From contig OY998179.1 of the NCBI GenBank assembly GCA_963921935.1, positions 57,518,222 through 57,582,221 on the forward strand: a stretch of DNA of 64,000 nucleotides, in the 5' to 3' direction. Shown here one piece after another: positions 32,741 to 41,960 of this stretch (position 1 is its first letter; every line of letters starts with the position of its first letter). The position numbers and the translations under genes were made by a program. Under the pieces are notes generated by a model. That model ran no database searches, was not told the DNA's origin, and worked only from the letters and a program-made list of their open reading frames with translations. The stretch comes from Galeruca laticollis (Eukaryota; Arthropoda; Insecta; Coleoptera; Chrysomelidae).

Positions 32741-33498
32741 AAGCTTTCGAATAAATTATTATTCATTCTCAAGGACTGAAAATTGATGGTAAATGTTATC
32801 AATATTGAAAATAAAATAAAATGTTAACTACTTACATTAAATCTATCGAGAATTTTGGTTACGATGTAAATTTCTATAATAAATTATTTAAACATAAATC
32901 AATGAAAAACTCAAAAAACAATGTGATATCAAACAAACTATTTGATATTGAACAAATTGATTTTTTGTTTGTTTTCAAATTAAGGGTTGTTTTAAATTGC
33001 GTGTTATTTTTCTAAATCTAAAAGATATGCATTGATTACACTAAGGTTATGTTTTTTTATTTATACGATCATTTTCTTGTGCGATATACGCTGTTTCCAA
33101 AATATATAATCAATCACATTCTATTGTCAAAATTTTGGCAGATTGGTAATCCATATAATGACCTTCATAAAACACCTGTTCAGCTAGAGCACATCTGTCA
33201 GGGTATAATTTACTGTCACTTTTATGAGACGCGATTTCATTGGTTAGCGATCTTTTGGAGTGACCAATATATTTCTTATTACAGTTATTGCAAGGAATTT
33301 CAAATAATTTGTTTGATATCATATTGTTTTTTGAGTTTTTCATTGAGTTATGTTTAAAATAATTTATTATAGAAATTTACATCTTAACCAAAATTCTGGA
33401 TATATATAATGTAAGTAGTAAACATATTTTTAATATTGATCACATGACCATCAATGTTCAGTCCTTGAAAATAAATAATAATTTATTCGAAAGCTCGG
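32741..33498 (-). mobile_element. Penelope-like element remnant PLE-6
   Basis: Inverted arms of about 210 bp (32741-32955 and 33290-33498) flank a short minus-strand GIY-YIG piece. The arms themselves include coding sequence (MKNSKNNMISNKLFEIP is readable in both orientations), so the inversion is internal to the element. Confidence 0.82.
33110..33343 (-). pseudogene. PLE-6 GIY-YIG fragment
   Basis: ISNKLFEIPCNNCNKKYIGH then SKRSLTNEIASHKSDSKLYP and GHYMDYQSAKIL. The sequence has Cys-x2-Cys, Y-I-G and the downstream variable Arg/Lys-rich helix of PLE endonucleases. The G-I-Y part is degenerate and the ORF has no start of its own. Confidence 0.8.
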
Positions 33499-34603
33499 AT
33501 TAAATATCTAAAAGAGTCCAATCTGGTGTTTTATTGCCACAACCCCACCAAAATAAGCCTAAAAATCACGTTCGATAAATTATTCCTTCTGTGTGTAACA
33601 CTTTCATGTCACTGATTATATATGTCCAAACCACCTTAACTGTTTTGTACCGAATTCACTACACTTTGTGCCTTATTTTGTTCAGCCTCATCACTCCCTC
33701 CACCATTCTCAGTATTTTCATTTCACAGGTGTGTTGTGTGTTAGTTTGTCGGCATCGTCACTAGGACGGGCCATTCTAGTTTTGTTTATTTTGATATTTA
33801 GATTGCTCCGTGTGTGAATATTAATTCTATTACTTTGTTTGATATCCCTTCACCGATCCTTCCGATTGATTTTGCAATTGTACCCCGAATTTGTTTACAC
33901 TTTCCTTTAGTTCGATATTTTCGTTATTTGATACCCAACACTGAAATTGTTGAAAATAAAAAAATAGCTGCTTCTAATTAAATACTCATTTACACGTCTT
34001 TAAACGTGGATTGCGTGGGTTAATATGTGCCCTCCAACAATATTCAGTGCGTGCACATTCCCATGAACAGATCAAAGACCCCTGAGTTCGTGCTAGTCAG
34101 TGTCACCCCTTTCACCGATAGCTTTTTTAATGACAACGAGACACCATTATTTTCATTTCAAAACCTGCTTGTTTTTGCCTAATTTGACAATAAGCTCTAA
34201 TTATGCTTGGTGATTGTCGATTTTCACGAAAAACGACGATTCCTTTTATGCTGTTCATGTCTGTCAGGGTGTTTTAATTTGACACTATCTCTTTATGATG
34301 GAAGAAAATTAAAATAACGAAATTTCAGTTTTAATTGAATGAGTATTAAGTACGTTTTCAAATAAGTGGTAAAAAATTTAACCTCATGAGTTTTTGCATA
34401 CTTATTATCTTTTAATATTATTCACTCTACACATCAAATACACATAATTTCGTTTATTTTATAACCTACAGTTCCAAGCACATAAAGTAATGAATTTCTC
34501 TATTTATTTAAATTCATCCATTTTAATTGATACATGAGAAAAGGAAAAATAGAATGCTATTCTATCCCCCTTGAAATAATGTCTAGAGATTTACTTAGCC
34601 TAT
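33499..34603. other. No gene recognised
   Basis: AT-rich. A 39-codon ORF starting at 34062 is not supported. Minus-strand phrases near 33600-33720 hint at the C-terminus of a LINE but are too short to call. Confidence 0.45.
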
Positions 34604-35106
34604 TGTGATGTTTTTTCTAATTTATTTAAACAGTAAACGGGTGGGATAAACTTTAAACACACGATATGGCTACTTAGTAATTTACACTAAACTACTCACT
34701 AACACTTAATTTATATACACTTAACTATTCACTTAAATTTAATTTATATACACACAACCTTAATTATTAATTGATATCAACACTTTACTGTTCGCTATTT
34801 CGGTGTATTCTTGTTTATTTGTCGAGATCACTTTTTAAACTAAACTAAACTTCTCCGCTGGTCGCTCCTTTATATACATATATTAGTGCCTTTCTTACTA
34901 GATAATTCTAGATTGCGGCTTACACAAAAACCATTGACTCTCGCATTTTCTAGATAAGACTGGTCACAAAAACAATGTCTAGATAAGATAGTCACAATGG
35001 TAAACAGTTCTAAGAAATCCCCGCGCATCCGCCATAATTTTAACTTTCATACATGGCTTAGACAGAGTCGGATTCCGGGTCTACACTAGTGTGCTATTTC
35101 GTAACA
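34604..35106 (-). repeat. Gypsy-B LTR (3' LTR of the minus-strand element)
   Basis: 503 bp, plus-strand ends TGTGATG and CGTAACA. It matches 38548-39056 with scattered differences. On the minus strand the LTR reads TGTTACG...CATCACA. Confidence 0.95.
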
Positions 35107-35640
35107 TTACCCCCTCCTTAAATGGAAGTTCCTCCTGGAACTTTTGTGTAGCCGAGACTGGATGTTTGAATCGGCAACTGGCCCCATTTCTACACTTTCC
35201 GATCTTATGCAAATAGCAGGGCACCGTCTTCATCGGATACTGATAACGGGGGCTGTAGCTGCAAATTAATATCTGGACACCGGTATCTTGGAAGATAACC
35301 TCTACCATGTTACTGATGACTCGCCAATCCAACTGGTTACTCGCTATCTTAGACATAGCCAGTTTCTTCACGCTGGATTCTAACACATGGTCTTCCCACA
35401 CATAGGTGGTAGGTAGATCGATCTTGAAATTAGTTTTTAGTTACCACGTAGAAGACGTACCGCGAGTTATGCTTCAGTTTCAGTGTCTTGCCAGGGGCTG
35501 GAATCTGGTCTTCAAGTTTTTCTAATTGCCCGAACTTCTTTCGAAAGACGAATGCCAACCCTCGTGCGTTCTTGATACGGGCGGGGATGTTTTATGCCAG
35601 TGAATAATCTTCCGGGAAAGTGAACAAATCTTGTCGTTGT
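35081..35640 (-). pseudogene. Macro domain (TARG1/OARD1-like) plus CCCH zinc finger at the pol C-terminus
   Basis: Continues the integrase frame: QDLFTFPEDYSLA, a TAA, then NIPARIKNARGLAFVFRKKF, ALKLKHNSRY-type strand (PGKTLKLKHNSRYVFYVVTK), and after a one-base shift at an A5 run KKLAMSKIASNQLDWRVISN and MVEVIFQDTGVQILI. This aligns throughout with the TARG1/OARD1 macro domain; in the first 40 residues there is no gap. The family's catalytic Lys (in the V-T-K strand end) is kept, while the G-C-G-L-D loop is shortened to A-S-N, removing the catalytic Asp. A zinc finger C-X7-C-X5-C-X3-H follows (35162-35218). The frame crosses the polypurine tract and ends in the LTR. A stop and a frameshift break this copy. 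Confidence 0.82.
35107..35117 (-). promoter_or_regulatory. Polypurine tract of Gypsy-B
   Basis: Minus-strand GGAGGGGGTAA directly precedes the 3' LTR (TGTTACG). It is the expected start point for plus-strand DNA synthesis, and Gypsy-C has the same tract at 49857-49867. Confidence 0.85.
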
Positions 35641-36850
35641 TCTGAAGTGACTCCATATCTAGCTTTCCCGGCACCTCCATACGCGCCCATAAATACATCG
35701 AAGGTAGGGTCAGACACTTCTCGAATATGGTTTACTCCTTTCTCTAGGTCATGGTCTCCTTCGAATGTCGCTAGTCGGTTTTGGTGAACTACTTTTGGTT
35801 TTCCTTTGGTGATATTGCTTATGCGATATATAACATCATTGATCCTTTTCTTGATTAAGTATGGACCTTCCCAGGATTTTTGTAATTTTGGAGAAAATCC
35901 TTTTCTCCTCGTCGGGTTGTGTAACCATACTTTGTCCCCTTCTTTAAAACCGCCTTCTGTGGCCTGCGTGTCGTACCGATTTTTCATTCTGTCGCTGGCA
36001 ACCTGAAGATTTGTTCGAACTAATTCATGAATATCGTCCAGCCTTCTTCTCAATTGGATCACGTCCTCTTCTCCTGCTAGATATTCTCCAGTTCGACAGC
36101 CAAATTCCAGGTCACAAGGAAGCCTCATTTCACGTCCAAACAGGATTTTCGCAGGTGTTTCACCTGTGGACTCATTGACGACAGATCGATAAGCCAATGC
36201 GAGTAGGGAAAGATACTGGTCCCAATCTCTCTGATGGTTGGAAACTACTTTGGACAGGTATTTTCCAATAGTCCTGTTCATTCCTTTGACCATTCCATGG
36301 TCTTCTTCATTCCCAGCTTCTCGCAAATCACCTGGAATAGATGGTTTTCGAAATTTCTTCCCTGGCCACTGTGGACGTCCAAGGGCACTCCATATAGGCT
36401 GATAAATTCTTTCACCAATATATCCACGACAGTTGTGGCCTCTTGGTTCGGGATAGCGTAAATTTGCACCCACTTTGTGAAATAATTCATTACAACCAGT
36501 ATGTATTTGCTACCATTTTCTGTCGTCGGAAATGGTCCAGCGATATCTAAAGGAATCCTTTCGAAAGGGCTTCCAACATTATACAGTTTCATAGGTGCCT
36601 TTCTCTTGCGATGTGGTCCAATACTCGTAACACAAGTCGTACATTTCTTACACCAGTCCTTCACATCGTCGGAGCTGTTCATCCAATAAAACCTTTCACG
36701 GACTCGCTGAAGGGTTTTCTTCACTCCCAGATGACTTCCCGATGGACTGTCGTGTAACTTCTTCAGTACCTCAGCTACTCTAGTTCTAGAGATAACCAGC
36801 TGTCTCCTCATCTCGGAACCATCACCGTTTTCAAGGACTCCTTTCAACAA
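35592..36850 (-). pseudogene. Gypsy-B integrase
   Basis: Zinc-binding H-H-C-C end (KKLHDSPSGSHLGVKKTLQR and CKKCTTCVTSIGPHR), the core PLDIAGPFPTTENGSKYILV (first Asp kept), then LDVHSGQGRNFENHLF, where the usual S-D-Q-G has Gly for the catalytic Asp. A deletion/frameshift near 36300-36470 removes the H-P-Q-S-D-G stretch, and the catalytic Glu position reads Lys (MVKGMNRTIGKYL). The C-terminal part has FKEGDKVWLHNPTRRKGFSP and WEGPYLIKKRINDVIYRI, the beta-barrel/GPY-F region. Inactive copy. Confidence 0.92.
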
Positions 36851-36883
36851 CCCTTCTTCCAGGACAATCGAGTCCCACTAAGC

Positions 36884-37372
36884 TCAATATGCTTTGAGTG
36901 TCTGTGAAAATCTTGACACTTCTTGCCATGTAGGTCGCCGATTTTCTTCCTTCCATTGCCGGATCATCTTCAGGTGAGGATCATTCTTCTGATCTTCTCT
37001 GATCCTAATGGGTGACCATTCCTTGTTGACTACTGTAATTCTTGAAACTGCAACTTCCTTAGATTTCGACTTGTTGCATTGAGAATAGTCTACAGGGCAT
37101 GACCGTCTAGGCAAAGAGTTGGCTTTTCGGTGATTCACATCAGCTGGATGTTCACCCCTGTCTGATTTCCCCTGTGACTGGAGTTTCTGGGTTGCAGGAG
37201 TCTTGGGGCGCTTAGACGGTCTGCGTACGTGCTCTAGCTTGCCACACTTCCGGCATTTGATCTTCTTTGGCTTCTTGTCTGCCATACCTTTCAACAAGTT
37301 GACGATCTGGTTAAGTCTGTCATCGTCACCTTCGTCCTGCGTAGTCCTACCTTTGTTGTATCCTGAAGCCAT
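36884..37372 (-). pseudogene. Gypsy-B gag zinc-knuckle joined to pre-integrase linker
   Basis: Starts in the gag C-terminus (ASGYNKGRTTQDEGDDDRLN; knuckle CRKCGKLEHVRRPSKRP with the last Cys replaced by Ser). It passes in frame into PVDYSQCNKSKSKEVAVSRI and DPHLKMIRQWKEENRRPTWQ, the linker before integrase. Protease, RT and RNase H are deleted at this join. The ORF ends at TLKAY just before the integrase zinc-binding region. Confidence 0.8.
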
Positions 37373-37399
37373 CGTGGCTGCTTCGTATTCAAGAGCGTC

Positions 37400-38523
37400 A
37401 ATGCGTCAACTAAAGTTTTGGAATTGGCTAAACGATGCGCCCTGTAAGCCATCAATAAAGGCCTGCATGCCCAGACATTCTATCCTGGTCTCTGGTGCTG
37501 AAGGATAAGCGAATCGAATTAATCGGGCAATATCCGCTTCATACTCCTGAAGGGCTTCGTCACGTTTCTGCCTTCGGTTCTTCAGCTGACATTGGTTCTA
37601 GATGTTCATGGCCCTATCGCATGTCTAACCTTTTCTTCAACTGCTCGTAGTCATCCATTTCTTCAAGTGGTATCATCTGTAGTACATCTAAGGCATCTCC
37701 CCTAAGCGCGATACTTAAGTTCACTGCCTTCTCTCTATCGGACCAATTACTCACTCTAGCGGCTGCTTCAAACTGTTTCATATAATTGGTCCACGACATT
37801 TTTCCATCGAACGTTGGGGCCTTGACTCGGGTAAAACTACCAATGTCTTTTAACTTAGGGTGTGTTTCTGGCTTGCAAGGTTTTGTTTGCTCGGTCATCT
37901 TTTCTTCCGCTGACGTGTCTTGAGTTTTTATATCTGTCATCTTCCTTTCTAACTCCTTGATTTTCTCGTCCATCGTTGTCATCTTATTCTCAATTTTCTC
38001 GTCCATCGTTGACATCTTATTCTCGATTCCAGATTTTAGAGACGAAATTTCATTTTCAACGTCAGCGGCAATGTCATTTTTTATTAATGAGATATATCGT
38101 ACTTGATAGCAGAAATCTTCTCGTCCATATTAGCAGAAATGTCGTTCTTCATAGCAGAAATATCGTTCTTTATAGCCAAAATATTGCTTTTCACATTCGT
38201 AGAAATCTTCTCGTCCATGTTAGCAGAACTATTAGCAGAAATGTCGTTCTTCATAGCAGAAATCTTCTCGTTCATGTTCTCTTCCATGGCAGAACTCTTC
38301 TCGTCCATGTTAGCAGAAATTGACGAGATTAAGGTGGACGCCTCGTCATTAAATAAAACTGTTTCTGGATCAAAGCCGTCATTTTCCAGTGCCACTTTAA
38401 GTCTTTCTACTAATTCACTTTTCTTATTGGACGTTTCCAACTCACGATCTTCCAATTCTGCTCTTCACTCAGTCTTTTTCAGGTCACATAGTCTCTTGGC
38501 AATTTTTACGTAGTAATTTATTT
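37400..38523 (-). pseudogene. Gypsy-B gag with SAP-like N-terminus and repeated coiled coil
   Basis: From 38523 down: KIAKRLCDLKKTE, a TGA (38465-38467), then RAELEDRELETSNKKSELVE and RLKVALENDGFDPE. The spacing of L-K-x-x-E, L-x-x-R-x-L and K-x-E-L-V-E-R-L fits a SAP motif. A coiled coil made of repeats of AMKNDISANMDEKIS follows (about 38100-38310), then MTTMDEKIKELERKMTD, and the conserved TRVKAPTFDGKMSWTNYMKQ capsid start (ending near 37614). The frame is interrupted at 38084 and 37614. No ATG precedes the SAP-like part in this copy. Confidence 0.78.
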
Positions 38524-38530
38524 ATATTAT

Positions 38531-38546
38531 CCCACTTCTGACACCA
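38531..38546 (-). promoter_or_regulatory. Primer-binding site of Gypsy-B (tRNA-Leu type)
   Basis: Minus-strand TGGTGTCAGAAGTGGG begins one base after the 5' LTR (LTR end CATTACA, then T). It is complementary to a 3' end of the CCCACTTCTGACACCA type, which I recall as that of tRNA-Leu. The same site is present in Gypsy-C (50200-50215). Confidence 0.8.
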
Positions 38547-38547
38547 A

Positions 38548-39056
38548 TGTAATGTTTTCTTATTTATTTAAACAGTAAATGGGTGGGACAAACTTTAAAC
38601 ACACAGTATGGTATGGCTACTTACGAATTTATTTAAACACTAAACTACTCACTAACATTTGATTTATATACACTTAACTATTCACTTAAATTTAATTTAT
38701 ATACACACAACCTTAATTATTAATTTATATCAACACTTAACTGCTCGTTATTTCTATCACGAGATCACAACTGTATATCTCACGATGTCAAATTATAAAC
38801 TGAAACTCTCTCGCTGGTCGGTTATGTCTTAGTGCCTTTTTTCACTAGATAATTCTAGATTACGGCTCACACAAAAACAATCGGCTCTCTGGCATTTTCT
38901 AGATAAGACTGGTCACAAAAAACAATGTCTAGATAAGATAGTCACAATCGTAAACAGTTCTAAGAACTCCCTGCGCATCCGCCATAATTTTAACTTTCAT
39001 ATATGGCTTAGACAGAGTCGGATTCAGGGTCTACACTAGTGTGCTATTTCGTAACA
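38548..39056 (-). repeat. Gypsy-B LTR (5' LTR of the minus-strand element)
   Basis: 509 bp with plus-strand ends TGTAATG and CGTAACA, homologous to 34604-35106. Copies also flank Gypsy-C. Confidence 0.95.
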
Positions 39057-40254
39057 TTATTTAAAAAAAGCTGATGTGTTGATGAAGAAAATAACTATAG
39101 ATCTAGGATCCGCAAATATTAGTAGCCGCATCATTAACAAGACAGAATTGTATGAAATCAGTTATACAAACTAATAACTGGTAAACAAGTCTTATCCACT
39201 GTATATTTTGAACATTTGTTTAGTTATCTCTAGTAGTTTTACTTTAATTTTTATTTATTTTATCGCATTTTCGTCTAATTGCGATTATTTATTTCCAGAA
39301 AATTGGTATCATGGCTCGTTATTGTTTAGACTACGTAGAGGTGAGTATTTTACTTGCTTTTTTAAATCGATTAGTATGTAATTTATTTTTTCATTTCCTT
39401 CCTTTCGGTATTTCATACTTGATAGAAATCGTAATGATACAAAATGTAATTTAAGTATCTTTTATATTACCTCCCAAAGCGATCATTTTTATCGGAAGGA
39501 AGTCTTTTGCAATATTAACGATACACATTCGAAAACCGATTGGGGGTGAAGTTTATTCCGTTATATATTATCCTCTACCGTGATTGTTAATAATTGATTA
39601 TAAAATACTGTTGTAAATTTTTTATAGCTAAAAACAATTTTCTCTTATACTTATTAGTGTTCACAACATTTTTATTTTATTAAACATTTGTTTTGGTAGT
39701 TTATTTACCAGAGCATCTTATGAATATATTTTCAGATGTGGCTTTTCGTAAAAGTTAGTAGACCAGTCATTCAATAGAAATAAAAATGCAAACATTGCAA
39801 AAGCGTATGTATCTACGAATTTTTTATATATCCTTAGGACCCTTAAGATTACTTATTGCCCAATTTTTCAACCCTCAAAACCCTGTGCCACTCCCGTGGT
39901 ACTCAAAAAACCTCAAAATGTTTGCTTCTATCTCAGTTTTTTCGAAAAAATATATTAAAGATGTATTTTTCTTCTTCACTTTTTTAAAGCCTACTAAATT
40001 TTCTACAATTTGACTCTGACCCGAACCCTGTAGGTCAATTTGTTGTGGAGATACAGTCAATTGAAATTCGGCAACTTTTTCTAAAAAGTGATAATTTATC
40101 ATTACGCTTACATTCAAAGACACGTACCGGCCAAACTAATGGTCCTGGAGAACAGTCATACAAAAGGAATTTAATTAGCTTTAATCTGCTTTTAAAATGA
40201 TCCCCACAGACATCATGGTTTTCTAAAAAACAAAATATTGGAGACCGGCAGCTT
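39057..40254. other. Mostly no gene; one exon candidate inside
   Basis: AT-rich non-coding sequence apart from the exon candidate at 39299-39340. The ORF at 39786-40013 and its antisense partner have no motif and lie in repeat-like sequence. Confidence 0.5.
39299..39340 (+). CDS. Candidate host exon with start codon
   Basis: A 42-base stretch is bounded by TTATTTATTTCCAG on the left and GAG/GTGAGT on the right, both close to splice consensus. It contains ATGG at 39311 in a fair context and encodes MARYCLDYVE in phase 0. If real, it is a 5' coding exon of a gene whose other exons are not visible here. The protein start is not one I recognise, and chance is a serious alternative. Confidence 0.25.
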
Positions 40255-40655
40255 CACCTAGAATATGTCAGCAAGATACTTCCATTCTTTCATTCGCGGG
40301 GCATTTCTTCTACGCAAAAAACACCAGGCTCTATCTTCAAAACTTGCTTGACCGAGAAAAACACAGGAAGCCAGATGAATATCGCATGTTTACGGGCGGG
40401 GCTTTTACAATACGTCGCTCCGACAATTTCTGGTCTGGTCTCTGGACAGATTTGACCATTAAACAAGTACTGATGAGGTCTACGAAAAGCCAGGGTGGGC
40501 TAACTCATGGTCGGGAAATATCAAGCAGTGTGCTGACCCGCTGGTCAATGGGGATGGTTTGCATGATCAATATTTGTGAAATAGAGAAACGTTTTACTGA
40601 AACTGCAACGCTAGCATCAGAAGAGCATATTGATATGATAGCATCTCAAATTTAA
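40255..40655 (+). pseudogene. Fragment of a repetitive conserved hypothetical protein
   Basis: Plus-strand frame ASQILPFFHSRGIFFYAKNT then RLYLQNLLDREK, FTGGAFTIRRSDNFWSGLWT, DLTIKQVLMRSTKSQGGLTH and GREISSSVLTRWSMGM. I recall this F-T-I-R-R-S-D-x-F-W-S-G ... M-R-S-x-K ... G-G-L-T-x-G-R motif set from multi-copy uncharacterised proteins of insects and other invertebrates, but cannot name a function. The upstream part lies in the same frame before the first ATG, so it is a truncated piece. Confidence 0.55.
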
Positions 40656-40754
40656 AGGGATAACGCAGACCTAGTTTAACAGCCACCGTTCGTTCTCAGT
40701 TACCAATCGCCTAGTTTCCATCCCCAGTTGTATTTCAATATTAATTATTCAAAC

Positions 40755-40905
40755 TTTGTCGACTGTAGTAGACTAAGAAACGGTACGTTTGACTTAGTAA
40801 CTGAGAAACGATGAGTTTCGACTTGGATTACACTTAGAAATGATGAGTTTCGACTTTGAGCACGCACTTGGCTCGAATATTAACTAAGAAACGATATGTT
40901 TGACT
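40755..40905. repeat. Degenerate tandem motif GAAACGATGAGTTTCGACTT
   Basis: Four imperfect copies of (T)AGAAACGRTRNGTTTGACTTAG at about 40768, 40803, 40835 and 40883. Each pairs GAAAC with GTTTC, so each could form a small hairpin. Confidence 0.7.
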
Positions 40906-41329
40906 TAGGTGAGATGTTACTCTCGGAGGGACCATACGTCCCGACTGGGTACGCAACTGGATAACCCGGTAAATATTCATATAACTTGGTAAGATATTCG
41001 ACCCGTTAGAATACACTGTAGAAGTTTTTCTCGTCTCATTACTGATTGCGTCATCAGATAAATAGTAACTATTTGATATCAACGGATTGTCCACAACAGG
41101 GCACATGTGATGTTGATTTAATTCTTGGTTATCAGGAGCTGCTAATTTGCTTTGTTCCACAGGCAGAGTAGTGCCTGCTCCTAATAATCTGTCAACCGGT
41201 GTAGGTCGATGGACATCTGGGACTGTTAATTTGATTTGTTCTACAGGCAGAGTAGGGCCTGTTCCTACTAATATGTTGACCGATGAAGGTCGATAGAAGT
41301 TTGGTTCTGCTAATTTGATGTTAGCAGGT
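40834..41329 (-). pseudogene. Retroelement pol C-terminal tail with internal peptide repeats
   Basis: Minus frame: NIKLAEPNFYRPSSVNILVG, TGPTLPVEQIKLTVPDVHRP, TPVDRLLGAGTTLPVEQSKL and AAPDNQELNQHHM, ending with YRVIQLRTQSGRMVPPRVTS. The T-x-S-G-R-x-V-x-P-P motif is typical of the end of LTR-retroelement integrases. About 2.5 copies of a roughly 29-residue unit (K-L-x-x-P-D-x-x-R-P-T-P-V-D-R-L-L-G-A-G-T-T-L-P-V-E-Q type) precede it. Gypsy-D inserted into this frame at AGGT (41326-41329). Confidence 0.6.
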
Positions 41330-41780
41330 TGTAGTGATCCCTAAAGGACAGCAATGGCAAAAGGACATTAACTTAGAAATAATATTTAAATTTAGGTTAA
41401 TATTAATTATGGTATTTAGGGAGCATTGATCGGCCACGGTCAATGTCAGTTATTAGTGGAAGCACGTTCGTGTTTATATACAAACATGTACAACTTATAG
41501 ACGGAGGTCAGCCATGTAGAAAATCATATCTATATTTCCTATAAATTAAGAGTTAACGAACCAGGATAGGAGAGTTGTTATTAATACTTTGAATTAGACG
41601 ATTGGTTTTATATTTGTGTATTTTTAATGTATCAAACGTCATCCCAGTGATATTTACAGAAGTGATGTTGTTTATTTTATTCCCGCATACAGGTTGCTAG
41701 GTAAGTGGTTTCCTCCAAGATATAATGCCTTTATGGTAAGCGTCGAGTATACGAGGGACCCTTACTAAGTAACCACCACA
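41330..41780 (+). repeat. Gypsy-D 5' LTR
   Basis: 451 bp, TGTAGTGATCC ... AACCACCACA. It is near-identical to 46023-46466, with a few substitutions and a small indel at TTGCTAGGTAAGTGG versus TTGCTAGG. Confidence 0.96.
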
Positions 41781-41960
41781 TGGCGATCCTGCAAACTAAA
41801 TGGAAATGGTATTTGTATAATGGAAATGGTAAAATTAGTAGTTAAATGGTAATCGCCACTACATGGCGATCCTGCGAACTAAATGGTAATGGTATAATGG
41901 TTATGGTAAAATTTATGGTAAAATAGATAGCGCCGCTACATGGCGATCATGCGAACACAT
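41781..41960 (+). promoter_or_regulatory. Triplicated primer-binding-site region
   Basis: TGGCGATCCTGCAAAC follows the LTR directly (41781) and is the expected primer site. Two more copies preceded by CTACA occur downstream: TGGCGATCCTGCGAAC (about 41869) and TGGCGATCATGCGAAC (about 41940), separated by AATGGTAATGGTAAAA-type low-complexity sequence that continues to about 42130. Confidence 0.75.

Larger units (their letters stand above)
34604..39056 (-). mobile_element. Gypsy-B, LTR retrotransposon with both LTRs
   Basis: Two LTRs (34604-35106 and 38548-39056) flank a minus-strand internal region: primer site, gag with SAP-like N-terminus and coiled coil, a deletion joining gag to the integrase side of pol, integrase, and a macro-domain/zinc-finger extension ending in the polypurine tract. 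Protease, RT and RNase H are missing; Gypsy-A retains them. The flanks read CTAT (left) and TTAT (right), so the target duplication is imperfect. Confidence 0.94.

Noticed and set aside
35081..35401. Envelope or generic third ORF of a Gypsy element
   Set aside because: No signal peptide, no membrane segment and no furin-type site; the residues fit a macro domain and CCCH finger instead.
34594..39060. Perfect 4-bp target duplication for Gypsy-B
   Set aside because: Flanks read CTAT and TTAT; three of four bases is not enough to claim a duplication.
41270..41300. Second hammerhead candidate (GACCGATGAAGGTCGATAG)
   Set aside because: Lies in a coding repeat of the pol tail, has no GAAA box after the stem, and its core is wrong.
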